DNA from: Ruminococcus flavefaciens
Lineage (GTDB): Bacteria; Bacillota; Clostridia; Oscillospirales; Ruminococcaceae
Reading direction: 5' to 3'
DNA: 64,000 bases
NCBI GenBank assembly: GCA_002310115.1
Contig: DBYI01000085.1
Coordinates: 58,064-122,063 of the forward strand
Below, one piece after another: positions 9,509 to 17,379 of the stretch. The position numbers and the translations under genes are program-made. The first letter of the stretch is position 1. The number at the start of each line of letters is the position of its first letter. The notes beneath the pieces were generated by a model. The model saw nothing but the letters and a program-made list of their open reading frames with translations. It was not told where the DNA came from and did not search any database.

Positions 9509-10423
9509 CTAAAGAGTTATCTTCGCCCCGTCCTCAGTCACTACTGTCTCTTGAAATATATTACAAAGCTCTTCTGCATAAACAGACGGTTCCTTTTCAG
9601 CAGGACTGTAGTGTGTTAGCCATAACCTCTTTGCCTCAGCTTCAAGAGCTATGTTGCAGGCATCCTGCATGAGCATATGGCACTTTTCATTCATTGACTC
9701 CTTCCGCTCAATGATTCCGTACATTCCTTCGCAAATCAAAAGATCTGAATCAAGCGCAAACAAACCAAGCTCTGGTATAGGAAGCGTATCAGTCACGTAA
9801 GTTATTTTCAAAGGTTTCTTCTTTGCACCTGTAACAGCCTCAGGTGGAACTCTAAGGCCATCGGAAAGAGTGACAGTTTCGCCATTATGAAGCTTTTTCC
9901 AAAACTCCACAGGAATATTCATAGCCTTTGCATTCTGTGGAAGAAATACAGGTCTGCGCCTAAGTACAAGGCTATAACCAAGACAACTCACCCTGTGAGA
10001 GAGCGGCATAGTCTTAATTGTGAGCAGAGGGTCTATCATATCAGCCTCAAACTCATAGCTCGTATCCTCTGGCAATCCGTGAAGTTCCACCTTGTAGGGC
10101 AGACCACCGCAGACGCTCAGAAGCTTTTCAATAACAGGAAGGCAACTCTCCGGAGCGAATATATCAATTGGTTTGATACGCGAGCTGTTTCCTATAGATA
10201 GAAGAAGCCCCGGAAGTCCAGTAACATGATCCGCATGACAGTGAGTGATAAGTATAACCTCTATTCTGCTTATCTTCAGTCCGTGCTTTGCAGCAGCCAC
10301 CTGAGTACCCTCACCACAGTCAATAAGTATGGCTTTGCCGTTATACTCGGCATAAAGACTTGTAAGGAACCTTTCAGGAAGCGGAAGCATTCCACCTGTT
10401 CCCAATAGACATATTTCAGCCAT
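9509..10423 (-). CDS. rnz: ribonuclease Z-type metallo-beta-lactamase-fold nuclease
   Basis: RNase Z cuts the 3' trailer of tRNA precursors that lack an encoded CCA. The 304-residue protein has the family's N-terminal GTGG and DCGEGTQVAAAKHGLK, the zinc motif HCHADHVTG, a conserved PLSHRVSCLGYSL and a late LTHYSPAE segment. The start at 10421-10423 has GGGAGGT just ahead of it and lies inside the end of rseP, overlapping it by 8 nt, so translation is probably coupled. The tRNA-Leu gene in this window lacks its own CCA, which fits a need for this enzyme. Another MBL-fold nuclease remains possible, but the motifs favour RNase Z. Confidence 0.87.
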   Translation of the reverse strand: MAEICLLGTGGMLPLPERFLTSLYAEYNGKAILIDCGEGTQVAAAKHGLKISRIEVILITHCHADHVTGLPGLLLSIGNSSRIKPIDIFAPESCLPVIEKLLSVCGGLPYKVELHGLPEDTSYEFEADMIDPLLTIKTMPLSHRVSCLGYSLVLRRRPVFLPQNAKAMNIPVEFWKKLHNGETVTLSDGLRVPPEAVTGAKKKPLKITYVTDTLPIPELGLFALDSDLLICEGMYGIIERKESMNEKCHMLMQDACNIALEAEAKRLWLTHYSPAEKEPSVYAEELCNIFQETVVTEDGAKITL

Positions 10424-11495
10424 GGAAACCTCCCGTAACAAGTTTCACTATGTCATTATATGTTGCAAATATCATAATTCCAAAAAGGAGCGCCATACCG
10501 GCAAGGTGTACATAGCCCTCATGCTCAGGTTTTACTGGCTTGCGGCGAATGAGCTCTACTAAACAGAACAGCAGTCTACCGCCGTCAAGGCCAGGGATTG
10601 GAAGAAGGTTGAATATTCCAACATTTATGGTTATTAGCGAGGTCAACCATAGTAAATTCAGTATAGCATCTTTTAGATTCTCACTCTCAGACGCAGCCTC
10701 ATTAATAGTTGAAACTACACCGACAGGTCCGGAAACATCCTCTTTTTTTGCCTTGCCAGAAAAAAGTTGTTTAAGTGATGAAGTTATAGCATGTGACATC
10801 GTCATGAACAGTTCTCCAGAACCACGCATAACCGTTAAAGGATTCTTTTTGTCGTATCTTATGCCAAAATCTACTACTTCATCGCTATCAAGAACTGATG
10901 TATCATGGAACACAACATTGTCAACAGTAATTCTTTTTCCGTCTCGTTTTACAACGACCGTATGAGAGTCGTTTACCGTAATCTTATCAAATACATTGTT
11001 GAAGTCCCAAGCGCTGTATATCCTTTCACCATCGATGGATATCAGCTTGTCGTTATGACGCAGACCTGTTTCATAGCTTCTTGCATAGTATGTAACGGTT
11101 CCGTCATCGGCCCGCTCACCTGAAAAGCCACTGATTACAGTGGACGGTACCTTATTGAGCATGCAAATAAATATCATTACAGCCACAAATCCAAGTACAA
11201 AGTTCATTGTAGCACCGGCAACAAGAACTATCATTCTCTTCCAGAGCTTTGCATTTCGGAAGCTTCTCGGGTCATTGTTCGTCGAGTCTTCTCCCTCCAT
11301 AGCACAATATCCACCTATTGGAAGAGCCCTTAGCGAGTATTTTGTCTCGCCCTTTTTCTTCTGTATAAGTTTTGGTCCCATGCCTATGGAAAACTCCAGC
11401 ACCTTTATTCCGCAGAGCTTGGCACAGATAAAATGTCCAAACTCATGCACTGTAACAATTATTCCGAAAATGATGATTGCAATTATAATACCCAT
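10416..11495 (-). CDS. rseP: site-2 intramembrane metalloprotease RseP
   Basis: RseP cuts transmembrane anti-sigma factors or signal-peptide remnants within the membrane. The 359-residue protein shows the zinc motif HEFGH in an N-terminal membrane helix, a central PDZ-like region (GLRHNDKLISIDGERIYS), and the C-terminal LLPIPGLDGGRLLF segment carrying the third zinc ligand. It lies between dxr and rnz in the pyrH operon, a common clostridial place. The membrane-bound partner of the ECF sigma factor at 19.3-19.9 kb is one conceivable substrate, but nothing in the sequence proves it. Confidence 0.95.
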   Translation of the reverse strand: MGIIIAIIIFGIIVTVHEFGHFICAKLCGIKVLEFSIGMGPKLIQKKKGETKYSLRALPIGGYCAMEGEDSTNNDPRSFRNAKLWKRMIVLVAGATMNFVLGFVAVMIFICMLNKVPSTVISGFSGERADDGTVTYYARSYETGLRHNDKLISIDGERIYSAWDFNNVFDKITVNDSHTVVVKRDGKRITVDNVVFHDTSVLDSDEVVDFGIRYDKKNPLTVMRGSGELFMTMSHAITSSLKQLFSGKAKKEDVSGPVGVVSTINEAASESENLKDAILNLLWLTSLITINVGIFNLLPIPGLDGGRLLFCLVELIRRKPVKPEHEGYVHLAGMALLFGIMIFATYNDIVKLVTGGFHG

Positions 11496-11524
11496 TTAGT
11501 ATATATCCTTTCTAAATCAATGCC

Positions 11525-12676
11525 TTATAAGGCAGATATACGTTCTCTGACATAAGCTCTTGCAGCCTTGTCGGCACTCATCACATCATCATAACTCTTT
11601 ATTTCCGAGGGCTCAAAACTATCAAGTACTGATGAAACAGTTTCGCCGATATCTATGAATCTTATTTCATTTTGCAAGAAAGCCTTTACTGCTTCCTCAT
11701 TAGCAGAATTAACAAGACAAGGGTAGGAACCACCACGCTTTATTGCTTCTATAGCTGCAGATAAACACTTGAATGTATCAAAATCAGGCTTTTCAAATGT
11801 AAGTTTACCATAATCTGTAAGTGAAAGTCTTCCAGTTGGACAACTCATTCTGTTCGGATAAAGAAGAGCGTACTGTATCGGTATCTTCATATCCGGTACG
11901 CCCATTTGAGCAATTACAGAGTAGTCATTGTATTCAACAGCAGAATGTACAACACTTTGACGATGTACGACTATCTCTATCTGCTCAGGAGCAAGGTCAA
12001 AAAGCCATTTAGCTTCAATAAATTCAAGTCCTTTGTTCATAAGAGTTGCTGAATCTATGGTTATTTTGTTGCCCATATCCCAGTTTGGATGATGAAGAGC
12101 CTGCTCTTTTGTAACGTTTCTGAGTTCTTCATAGCTTCTGCCAAAGAACGGACCACCAGAAGCAGTGAGTATTATCTTGCTGAGCTGCTCGCGCTTGTTG
12201 CCCTGTAGGCACTGAAATATAGCCGAATGTTCGCTGTCAACAGGATAGATATTAACTCCTTTTTTTGCAGCTGCACCCATGACAAGCTCTCCGCCGGCAA
12301 CAAGTGTCTCCTTGTTTGCAAGTGCTATATCCTTTCCAGCTTCAATAGCTGTAAGAGTAGGCAGAAGTCCAACCATTCCCACAACAGAGTTGAGAATAAT
12401 GTCTGCTTCTTCAAGTGAAGCAAGCTTGCAAAGTCCTTCCATGCCACATAGAAGCTCAACATCTACATCAGAAATACGCCTTTTAAGCTCAGCATACTTT
12501 TCATCGTTATAAATACAAGCATATTTAGGGCGGAATTTCCTAATCTGCTGCTCTAAAGCCTCAATACTACTGTGAGCTGCAAGTGCCACAACTTTCAGCC
12601 CATGTTTCTCACAAACCTCCAGAGACTGCGTTCCTATCGAACCTGTTGATCCAAGTATCGACACCGTTTTGTTCAT
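11525..12676 (-). CDS. dxr: 1-deoxy-D-xylulose 5-phosphate reductoisomerase
   Basis: Dxr is the first committed enzyme of the MEP pathway and converts DXP to MEP with NADPH. The 383-residue product begins with a nucleotide-binding SILGSTGSIGTQSLEV, followed by LANKETLVAGGELV, the metal and substrate loop YPVDSEHSAIFQCL and ASGGPFFGRS, matching the family in length and order. It is followed 29 bp later by rseP. A 104-bp gap separates it from cdsA upstream and contains a hairpin. The enzyme acts in the cytosol and feeds IspG further along the operon. Confidence 0.97.
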   Translation of the reverse strand: MNKTVSILGSTGSIGTQSLEVCEKHGLKVVALAAHSSIEALEQQIRKFRPKYACIYNDEKYAELKRRISDVDVELLCGMEGLCKLASLEEADIILNSVVGMVGLLPTLTAIEAGKDIALANKETLVAGGELVMGAAAKKGVNIYPVDSEHSAIFQCLQGNKREQLSKIILTASGGPFFGRSYEELRNVTKEQALHHPNWDMGNKITIDSATLMNKGLEFIEAKWLFDLAPEQIEIVVHRQSVVHSAVEYNDYSVIAQMGVPDMKIPIQYALLYPNRMSCPTGRLSLTDYGKLTFEKPDFDTFKCLSAAIEAIKRGGSYPCLVNSANEEAVKAFLQNEIRFIDIGETVSSVLDSFEPSEIKSYDDVMSADKAARAYVRERISAL

Positions 12677-12743
12677 TGTTTTTTCCCCTTTTCTCGGAAA
12701 TAGTTTCCGAAAATATATTATGAAAAAGTCCTTTATAAAATGC

Positions 12744-12773
12744 GAAAGGGACTATCCGTGAATAGTCCGTTTC
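12744..12773. other. hairpin between cdsA and dxr
   Basis: An inverted repeat (GAAA..GACTAT / ATAGTC..TTTC with a 6-nt loop) fills the gap between cdsA and dxr. It has no clean T-run on the transcribed side, so an mRNA processing or stabilising element is as likely as a terminator. Confidence 0.4.
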
Positions 12774-12780
12774 AGAAATA

Positions 12781-13686
12781 TCACTGTACGCCGAATAAGG
12801 CAATAAATGCATAAAAAGTAGGTAACACGAAAAGAACGCTGTCAAATCGATCCATAAGTCCACCGTGTCCGGGCATGATCTTTCCGTAGTCCTTGAAGCC
12901 TATCTGACGTTTCACCATAGAAGCCGAAAGGTCACCTACCGTACCTATGACCGCACAGACAGCTCCCATAACGAATGCTATTACAGCTCTTTTGGTTGTA
13001 AAACCGTAATAAATCGAAAATGCAGCAGTATATACTACAGCAGTAGTGACTATACCTCCAATAAGTCCCTCGATAGTTTTCTTAGGGCTTATCTCGGGGC
13101 AAAGCTTATGCTTACCAATGGCTACGCCTGTGAAGTATGCTCCCGTATCTGCAATCCATGCGCCACAGAGTCCCATGATAAGCAGGAACAGTCCGCTCAT
13201 TGTTAAGGTATCTCCTACCTCCTGAGGCTCACCGAGACGATCGATACGTATCATAGTGGCCATCGACTGCGGAACGAGTACCATGACAGCAAGCACGAAA
13301 AATACCTGCTCATAGCGTATCTCCTTGTGCTTTTTTAGCCATGTTACGAAGATAACAAAGGCTGCAAGCAGAACAGCACAGAACACATAAAGACTGTATC
13401 GTGATTCATCGTTGAAAGGTATGAAAGATCTGTAATCCCTCAAATAATATTCAAACTTTTTTGCTTTATGGAAATAGGCATACAAAAGCGGTACCGCCAT
13501 ACCACAAGCCTCTGCTGCTATGAGTATGGGAATGCACTTGTGTAACTTCACTGCACGTAAGAGCTCAAACAGCATTACTGCAATGATAGCTGCAACTGCT
13601 ACAGGTAAAACTACAGTATCATGAAAAAGCAATACAGCACCAAGCAGTACAACACCCACAGCTCCCGAAATGATACGTGTAAGCAT
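12781..13686 (-). CDS. cdsA: phosphatidate cytidylyltransferase
   Basis: CdsA makes CDP-diacylglycerol from phosphatidate and CTP, the branch point of phospholipid synthesis, in the cytoplasmic membrane. The 301-residue protein has many hydrophobic segments and the family signature near its C-terminus, with GAWIADTGAYFTGVAIGKHK, then SPKKTIEGLIGG, then VGDLSASMVKRQIGFKDYGK and the closing PGHGGLMDRFDS. Its ATG overlaps the uppS stop by one base (TGATG). The pairing with uppS is widespread in bacteria. Confidence 0.96.
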   Translation of the reverse strand: MLTRIISGAVGVVLLGAVLLFHDTVVLPVAVAAIIAVMLFELLRAVKLHKCIPILIAAEACGMAVPLLYAYFHKAKKFEYYLRDYRSFIPFNDESRYSLYVFCAVLLAAFVIFVTWLKKHKEIRYEQVFFVLAVMVLVPQSMATMIRIDRLGEPQEVGDTLTMSGLFLLIMGLCGAWIADTGAYFTGVAIGKHKLCPEISPKKTIEGLIGGIVTTAVVYTAAFSIYYGFTTKRAVIAFVMGAVCAVIGTVGDLSASMVKRQIGFKDYGKIMPGHGGLMDRFDSVLFVLPTFYAFIALFGVQ

Positions 13687-14426
13687 CAGACACCTCCGAA
13701 GCGACGGTTTCTTCTTGCATACTCGATAAGTGCCTTGTCAAGCTCGGCAGGCGTGAAGTCCGGCCATAGTACGTCAGTGAAGTAGTACTCCGCATAAGCG
13801 CACTGCCATATTAGATAATTTGATAGTCTCAGCTCGCCGCTGGGACGAATAAGAAGGTCAACATCAGGCAGTCCTGCTGTATATAACTGATCCGCAACAG
13901 ACTGCTCAGTGATGTCCTCTGGTTTTATTTCTCCATCCAAGGCTTTCTGTGCCAGAATTCTTGCAGCATGTGTAATCTCATCACGACCGCCATAATTCAC
14001 AGCCATCATAAGGTTCATTTCTGTGTAATGAGCAGTATCCTCTTCGAGTTTTATCATCTTTTCCTGCAAATCTGCGTCAAATGCACTCTTGTCACCAAGA
14101 AATATCATTCGTGTATTCTCGCTTAGGAAGTTTCTTACATCAACTATGTAATCACGGAAAAGCTCCATGATAGTATTTACTTCATCGTCAGGACGCTGCC
14201 AGTTCTCAGTAGAAAAAGCATAAAAGCTGATATTCTTAAGTCCGATATCCTTGCAGTATCGGACGATCTTTTTGAACTGCTTGGCACCCTCACGATGTCC
14301 GAAGGAACGTGGCAGACCGCGCTTTTTGGCCCATCTGCCATTTCCGTCCATGATAAAGCCAACATGCTCGGGAAGCTTCTCGGGCAACGTAAGCTCAGAT
14401 TTTTCTTTCTTTCCGAATAATGCCAT
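13686..14426 (-). CDS. uppS: isoprenyl transferase, undecaprenyl diphosphate synthase
   Basis: UppS extends farnesyl diphosphate with isopentenyl units to make the C55 carrier used in peptidoglycan export. The 246-residue protein shows the cis-prenyltransferase signature HVGFIMDGNGRWAKKRGLPR with its catalytic aspartate, then GHREGAK, FYAFSTENWQRP, and the late LLIRPSGELRLSNYLIWQ with DVLWPDF. It lies 10 bp after frr and overlaps cdsA by one base. Dxr and IspG from the same operon provide its precursors. Confidence 0.96.
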   Translation of the reverse strand: MALFGKKEKSELTLPEKLPEHVGFIMDGNGRWAKKRGLPRSFGHREGAKQFKKIVRYCKDIGLKNISFYAFSTENWQRPDDEVNTIMELFRDYIVDVRNFLSENTRMIFLGDKSAFDADLQEKMIKLEEDTAHYTEMNLMMAVNYGGRDEITHAARILAQKALDGEIKPEDITEQSVADQLYTAGLPDVDLLIRPSGELRLSNYLIWQCAYAEYYFTDVLWPDFTPAELDKALIEYARRNRRFGGV

Positions 14427-14436
14427 ATGTCACCAA

Positions 14437-14991
14437 TTATACAGTCATGATCTCTTTTTCTTTATCAGCGACCATTTTGTCAATATCATCACACATCTTA
14501 TCTGTAAGATCCTGAACCTTCTTCTCACAATCCTTAAGATCATCTTCTGTGATCTCAGAATTCTTCTTCATAGCCTTGTACTTTTCCATAGTATCACGTC
14601 TTATGGAACGAACTGTTACCTTACACTCCTCGCCGTACTTCTTAATGCTCTTGCAGAGCTCCTTACGACGATCTTCTGTAAGCTGAGGAAATGCAAGACG
14701 AATAACGTTACCGTCGTTTACTGGCTGAATTCCTATGTCAGAAGCCTGAATAGCCTTTTCTATAAGCTTTAATGTTGACTTGTCCCATGGCTGGATAACA
14801 AGTATTCTAGCCTCAGATACGGAAATTGCTGCCATCTGATTAACAGGAGTAGGTGCTCCATAATAATCAACCATTACTTTATCGAGAACCGCAGGATTTG
14901 CTCTTCCTGCACGGATCGAAGCAAACTCATTACCCAGTGCGTTAAGGCTTTTATTCATTTTTTCCTTAGCGATATTAAGCTGTTCTTTCAT
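14437..14991 (-). CDS. frr: ribosome recycling factor
   Basis: Frr splits post-termination ribosomes together with EF-G in the cytosol. The 184-residue protein has the family length and pattern: the conserved FASIRAGRANPAVLDKV near the N-terminus, the middle VNDGNVIRLAFPQLTEDRRKEL, here given in two overlapping recognisable parts, and a C-terminal region rich in lysine and glutamate forming the long helices. It follows pyrH by 18 bp, the standard order in bacteria. Confidence 0.97.
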   Translation of the reverse strand: MKEQLNIAKEKMNKSLNALGNEFASIRAGRANPAVLDKVMVDYYGAPTPVNQMAAISVSEARILVIQPWDKSTLKLIEKAIQASDIGIQPVNDGNVIRLAFPQLTEDRRKELCKSIKKYGEECKVTVRSIRRDTMEKYKAMKKNSEITEDDLKDCEKKVQDLTDKMCDDIDKMVADKEKEIMTV

Positions 14992-15009
14992 AGTATTTCA
15001 TTCCTTTCA

Positions 15010-15717
15010 TTATTCGCCAACAACAGTTCCTACATTTCCACCCATTATAGCGTCATAAATATTATCAGGGCGGCTGAGATCAAATACCAGCATCTTCATG
15101 TGATTATCGCGGCACATTGCTGCAGCTGTGCTGTCCATTACGCCGAGATCCTGTCCGATGACCTCTGTGAATGTAAGAGTATCGTATTTCTTAGCATCAT
15201 CATATTTGTGGGGATCTTTATCGTATACGCCGTCAACAAGAGTAGCCTTCATTAGAATATCAGCCTGTATCTCCATAGCACGAAGTGCAGCTGCTGTATC
15301 TGTTGAGAAGAATGGATTTCCTGTTCCACATCCAAAGATTACTACTCTGCCCTTGTTAAGATGTCTTACAGCTCTGTTACGAATATAAGGTTCTGCAATA
15401 GCAGCCATCTGAAGAGCCGTCTGTACACGTACAGTGCAGCCAAGTGATTCGAGAACATCTGCGAGAGCAAGTGCGTTCATAGTTGTTGCAAGCATTCCGA
15501 TATGGTCTGCGCGAGTTCTGTCCATAGCTCCGCTTGAACGACCTCTCCAGAAGTTTCCGCCGCCAACAACTACAGCTACCTGTGCGCCTGCGTCAACGCA
15601 CTTCTTTATACTTTTGCATATCTCAGTTACTACATCGTAGTTGAGACCTGTCTTGTTGTCGCCTGCGAGAGCTTCCCCGCTGACCTTCAATAATACTCTT
15701 TTATACTTTGGTTCCAT
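15010..15717 (-). CDS. pyrH: UMP kinase
   Basis: PyrH phosphorylates UMP to UDP and is an amino-acid-kinase-fold hexamer, unlike eukaryotic UMP kinases. The 235-residue protein starts with KRVLLKVSGEALAG, followed by VVVGGGNFWRG, the glycine-rich FGCGTGNPFFSTDTAAALRA and late VMDSTAAAMCRDN. It is the first gene of the operon and has its own promoter. In many Firmicutes rpsB and tsf lie directly upstream; here they are found about 28 kb away at 43-45 kb, so the block has been split. Confidence 0.97.
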   Translation of the reverse strand: MEPKYKRVLLKVSGEALAGDNKTGLNYDVVTEICKSIKKCVDAGAQVAVVVGGGNFWRGRSSGAMDRTRADHIGMLATTMNALALADVLESLGCTVRVQTALQMAAIAEPYIRNRAVRHLNKGRVVIFGCGTGNPFFSTDTAAALRAMEIQADILMKATLVDGVYDKDPHKYDDAKKYDTLTFTEVIGQDLGVMDSTAAAMCRDNHMKMLVFDLSRPDNIYDAIMGGNVGTVVGE

Positions 15718-15750
15718 ATAAGCACCTCACAAAAAAATAATCCATAGTTT

Positions 15751-15779
15751 ATTTTACACTAAATTCAATGATATGTAAA
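15751..15779 (-). promoter_or_regulatory. promoter of the pyrH operon
   Basis: A minus-strand TTTACA box (15774-15779) lies 17 bp from TAAAAT (15751-15756), about 35 bp before the pyrH start. It probably drives all nine genes through polC. Confidence 0.72.
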
Positions 15780-15927
15780 GTACATTTTCCAAAAATAACG
15801 AAAAAATTTACACGAAATTTGCTTTTTATCCTTTACTTTACGCAGCTGTTCTTCTTTCAACGATGTTCATCAGCATATTTAACAAAAATGTTGAAAATAT
15901 ATTGTAAAGGTTCGCTTCTCTTTTTTC

Positions 15928-15956
15928 TTGACAACTCCCTCTCACCGTGGTATAAT
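15928..15956 (+). promoter_or_regulatory. promoter of the tRNA-Ser pair
   Basis: Perfect TTGACA (15928-15933) and TATAAT (15951-15956) boxes with a 17-bp gap end about 30 bp before the first tRNA gene, as expected for a strong stable-RNA promoter. Confidence 0.88.
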
Positions 15957-15987
15957 ATAAAAGCTGATTAATTCGGCAGTAAAAAAT

Positions 15988-16076
15988 GGAGAGGTATCGA
16001 AGCGGTCATAACGAGGCGGTCTTGAAAACCGTTTGACTTAACGGTCACGTGGGTTCGAATCCCACCCTCTCCGCCA
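15988..16076 (+). tRNA. tRNA-Ser(TGA)
   Basis: The acceptor stem GGAGAGG pairs with CCTCTCC, followed by a G discriminator and an encoded CCA. The anticodon loop CTTGAAA places TGA at 16023-16025. A long variable arm and the TTCGAAT T-loop make this a class II tRNA that reads UCA. Confidence 0.96.
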
Positions 16077-16112
16077 ATTTTTTTATCGGTGAGCTTTCTC
16101 GCTCGTCGGTTT

Positions 16113-16202
16113 GCGGATTTACCCAAGTGGTGAAGGGGCTCCCCTGCTAAGGGAGTAGGTCGGGGAACCGGCGCGAGAGTTCAAATCTCTCAATCCGCGC
16201 CA
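16113..16202 (+). tRNA. tRNA-Ser(GCT)
   Basis: The acceptor stem GCGGATT pairs with AATCCGC, then G and an encoded CCA. The anticodon loop CTGCTAA places GCT at 16146-16148. The large variable arm is typical of serine tRNAs. It is 36 bp after the first serine tRNA and probably shares its transcript. Confidence 0.96.
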
Positions 16203-16205
16203 ATA

Positions 16206-16233
16206 AAACCTCATTGCTTTTGCAGTGGGGTTT
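16206..16233 (+). terminator. terminator after the tRNA pair
   Basis: A 12-bp stem with two G-T pairs and a TTTT loop is followed by a T-rich tract, immediately after the second CCA. Between here and the GH5 gene (16234-16373) I found only the GH5 ribosome site. Confidence 0.75.
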
Positions 16234-16373
16234 ATTTTATTTCTCAGCAACATTTAGCTGCTAAACAATGACAATCTCTTGCTTATACATCATCAATTTG
16301 CCATTTTTCACATGATTCAAGTATATTTTTTACTGTAAGCATGTTATCATTTATTTCAGGAGGCGATAAATAA

Positions 16374-17327
16374 ATGAGAAAGATAAACGGTTTTAACAAG
16401 GGCGTTAATTTCGGTGGTTGGCTTTCACAATGCAACTACGAAAAAGAACACCTTGACACCTTCATTACAGAAAAAGATTTTGAAATTGCTGCTTCATGGG
16501 GCGTCGACCACGTTCGCGTTCCATTTGACTATAATATTATTGAAAACACAGACGGTACTTATAATAATGATGGCTTCGCATATCTTGATATGGCTATTGA
16601 GGCTTCAAAGAAAAACGGTCTGAATATTATTCTTGACCTGCACAAAACTGCAGGTTTCTCATTCGATTATTACGGCGAGGACGAGAACGGCTTCTTCGAC
16701 AGCAAAGAGTATCAGGAACGATTCTACAGTCTGTGGGAAGAAGTTGCAAGGCGCTACGGCTCCATGACTTCTAATGTAGCTTTTGAACTTCTCAATGAGG
16801 TTACAGATGCTGAATTCATCGACACATGGAACAGGATTGTAAAGGAATGCATAGGAAGAATAAGAAAAATAGCTCCCGATGTACTTATTCTCGTTGGAAG
16901 CTATCACAACAACAGCGCCGATACAGTTCAGTTCCTTGATGAACCATTTGACAAAAATGTTATTTACAATATGCATTGCTATGAACCACTCAAATTCACA
17001 CATCAGGGAGCTTACTGGACTACAGCAATTATCCCTGAAGAGCGTATTCCATTCGAGGATAGTGTTACTTCTCCGGAGTATTTTGAGGAGCTATTCTCTA
17101 CGGCTATCGCTAAAGCTGAAAAATTCGGTAGCAGCCTTTACTGCGGTGAATATGGCTGTATCGACATTGTTTCCCCCGAAGACACAGTAAAATGGTATAA
17201 AGCTATCAACTCTGTCTTTGAAAAACACGGTATCGGAAGAGCTGCATGGAATTACAAGGCTATGGATTTCGGTCTTTCTGACGAAAGATTAAATAATGTA
17301 CATAATGAACTTATAAAACTACTCTAA
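16374..17327 (+). CDS. glycoside hydrolase family 5 protein, probably intracellular
   Basis: GH5 enzymes cleave beta-glucans, mannans or related beta-glycosides with two catalytic glutamates. In this 317-residue protein the acid/base glutamate is in FELLNEV (about residue 143) and the nucleophile in YCGEYGCID (about residue 262). The substrate-binding stretch DHVRVPFDYN and the HKTAGFSFDYYG segment fit the endoglucanase-like branch. There is no signal peptide, carbohydrate-binding module or dockerin, so it probably acts on imported oligosaccharides. A good AGGAGG lies about 10 nt before the ATG. It is a single-gene unit on the plus strand between the tRNA pair and a terminator. The exact substrate is not readable from the sequence. 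Confidence 0.88.
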   Translation: MRKINGFNKGVNFGGWLSQCNYEKEHLDTFITEKDFEIAASWGVDHVRVPFDYNIIENTDGTYNNDGFAYLDMAIEASKKNGLNIILDLHKTAGFSFDYYGEDENGFFDSKEYQERFYSLWEEVARRYGSMTSNVAFELLNEVTDAEFIDTWNRIVKECIGRIRKIAPDVLILVGSYHNNSADTVQFLDEPFDKNVIYNMHCYEPLKFTHQGAYWTTAIIPEERIPFEDSVTSPEYFEELFSTAIAKAEKFGSSLYCGEYGCIDIVSPEDTVKWYKAINSVFEKHGIGRAAWNYKAMDFGLSDERLNNVHNELIKLL

Positions 17328-17337
17328 AATACGAGTC

Positions 17338-17369
17338 ATCCCCTTTGCTTAATGCAAAGGGGATTTTTA
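17338..17369 (+). terminator. terminator of the GH5 gene
   Basis: ATCCCCTTT pairs with AAAGGGGAT around a 9-nt loop that can extend the stem, then a run of Ts. Confidence 0.85.
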
Positions 17370-17379
17370 TAACTCTTAT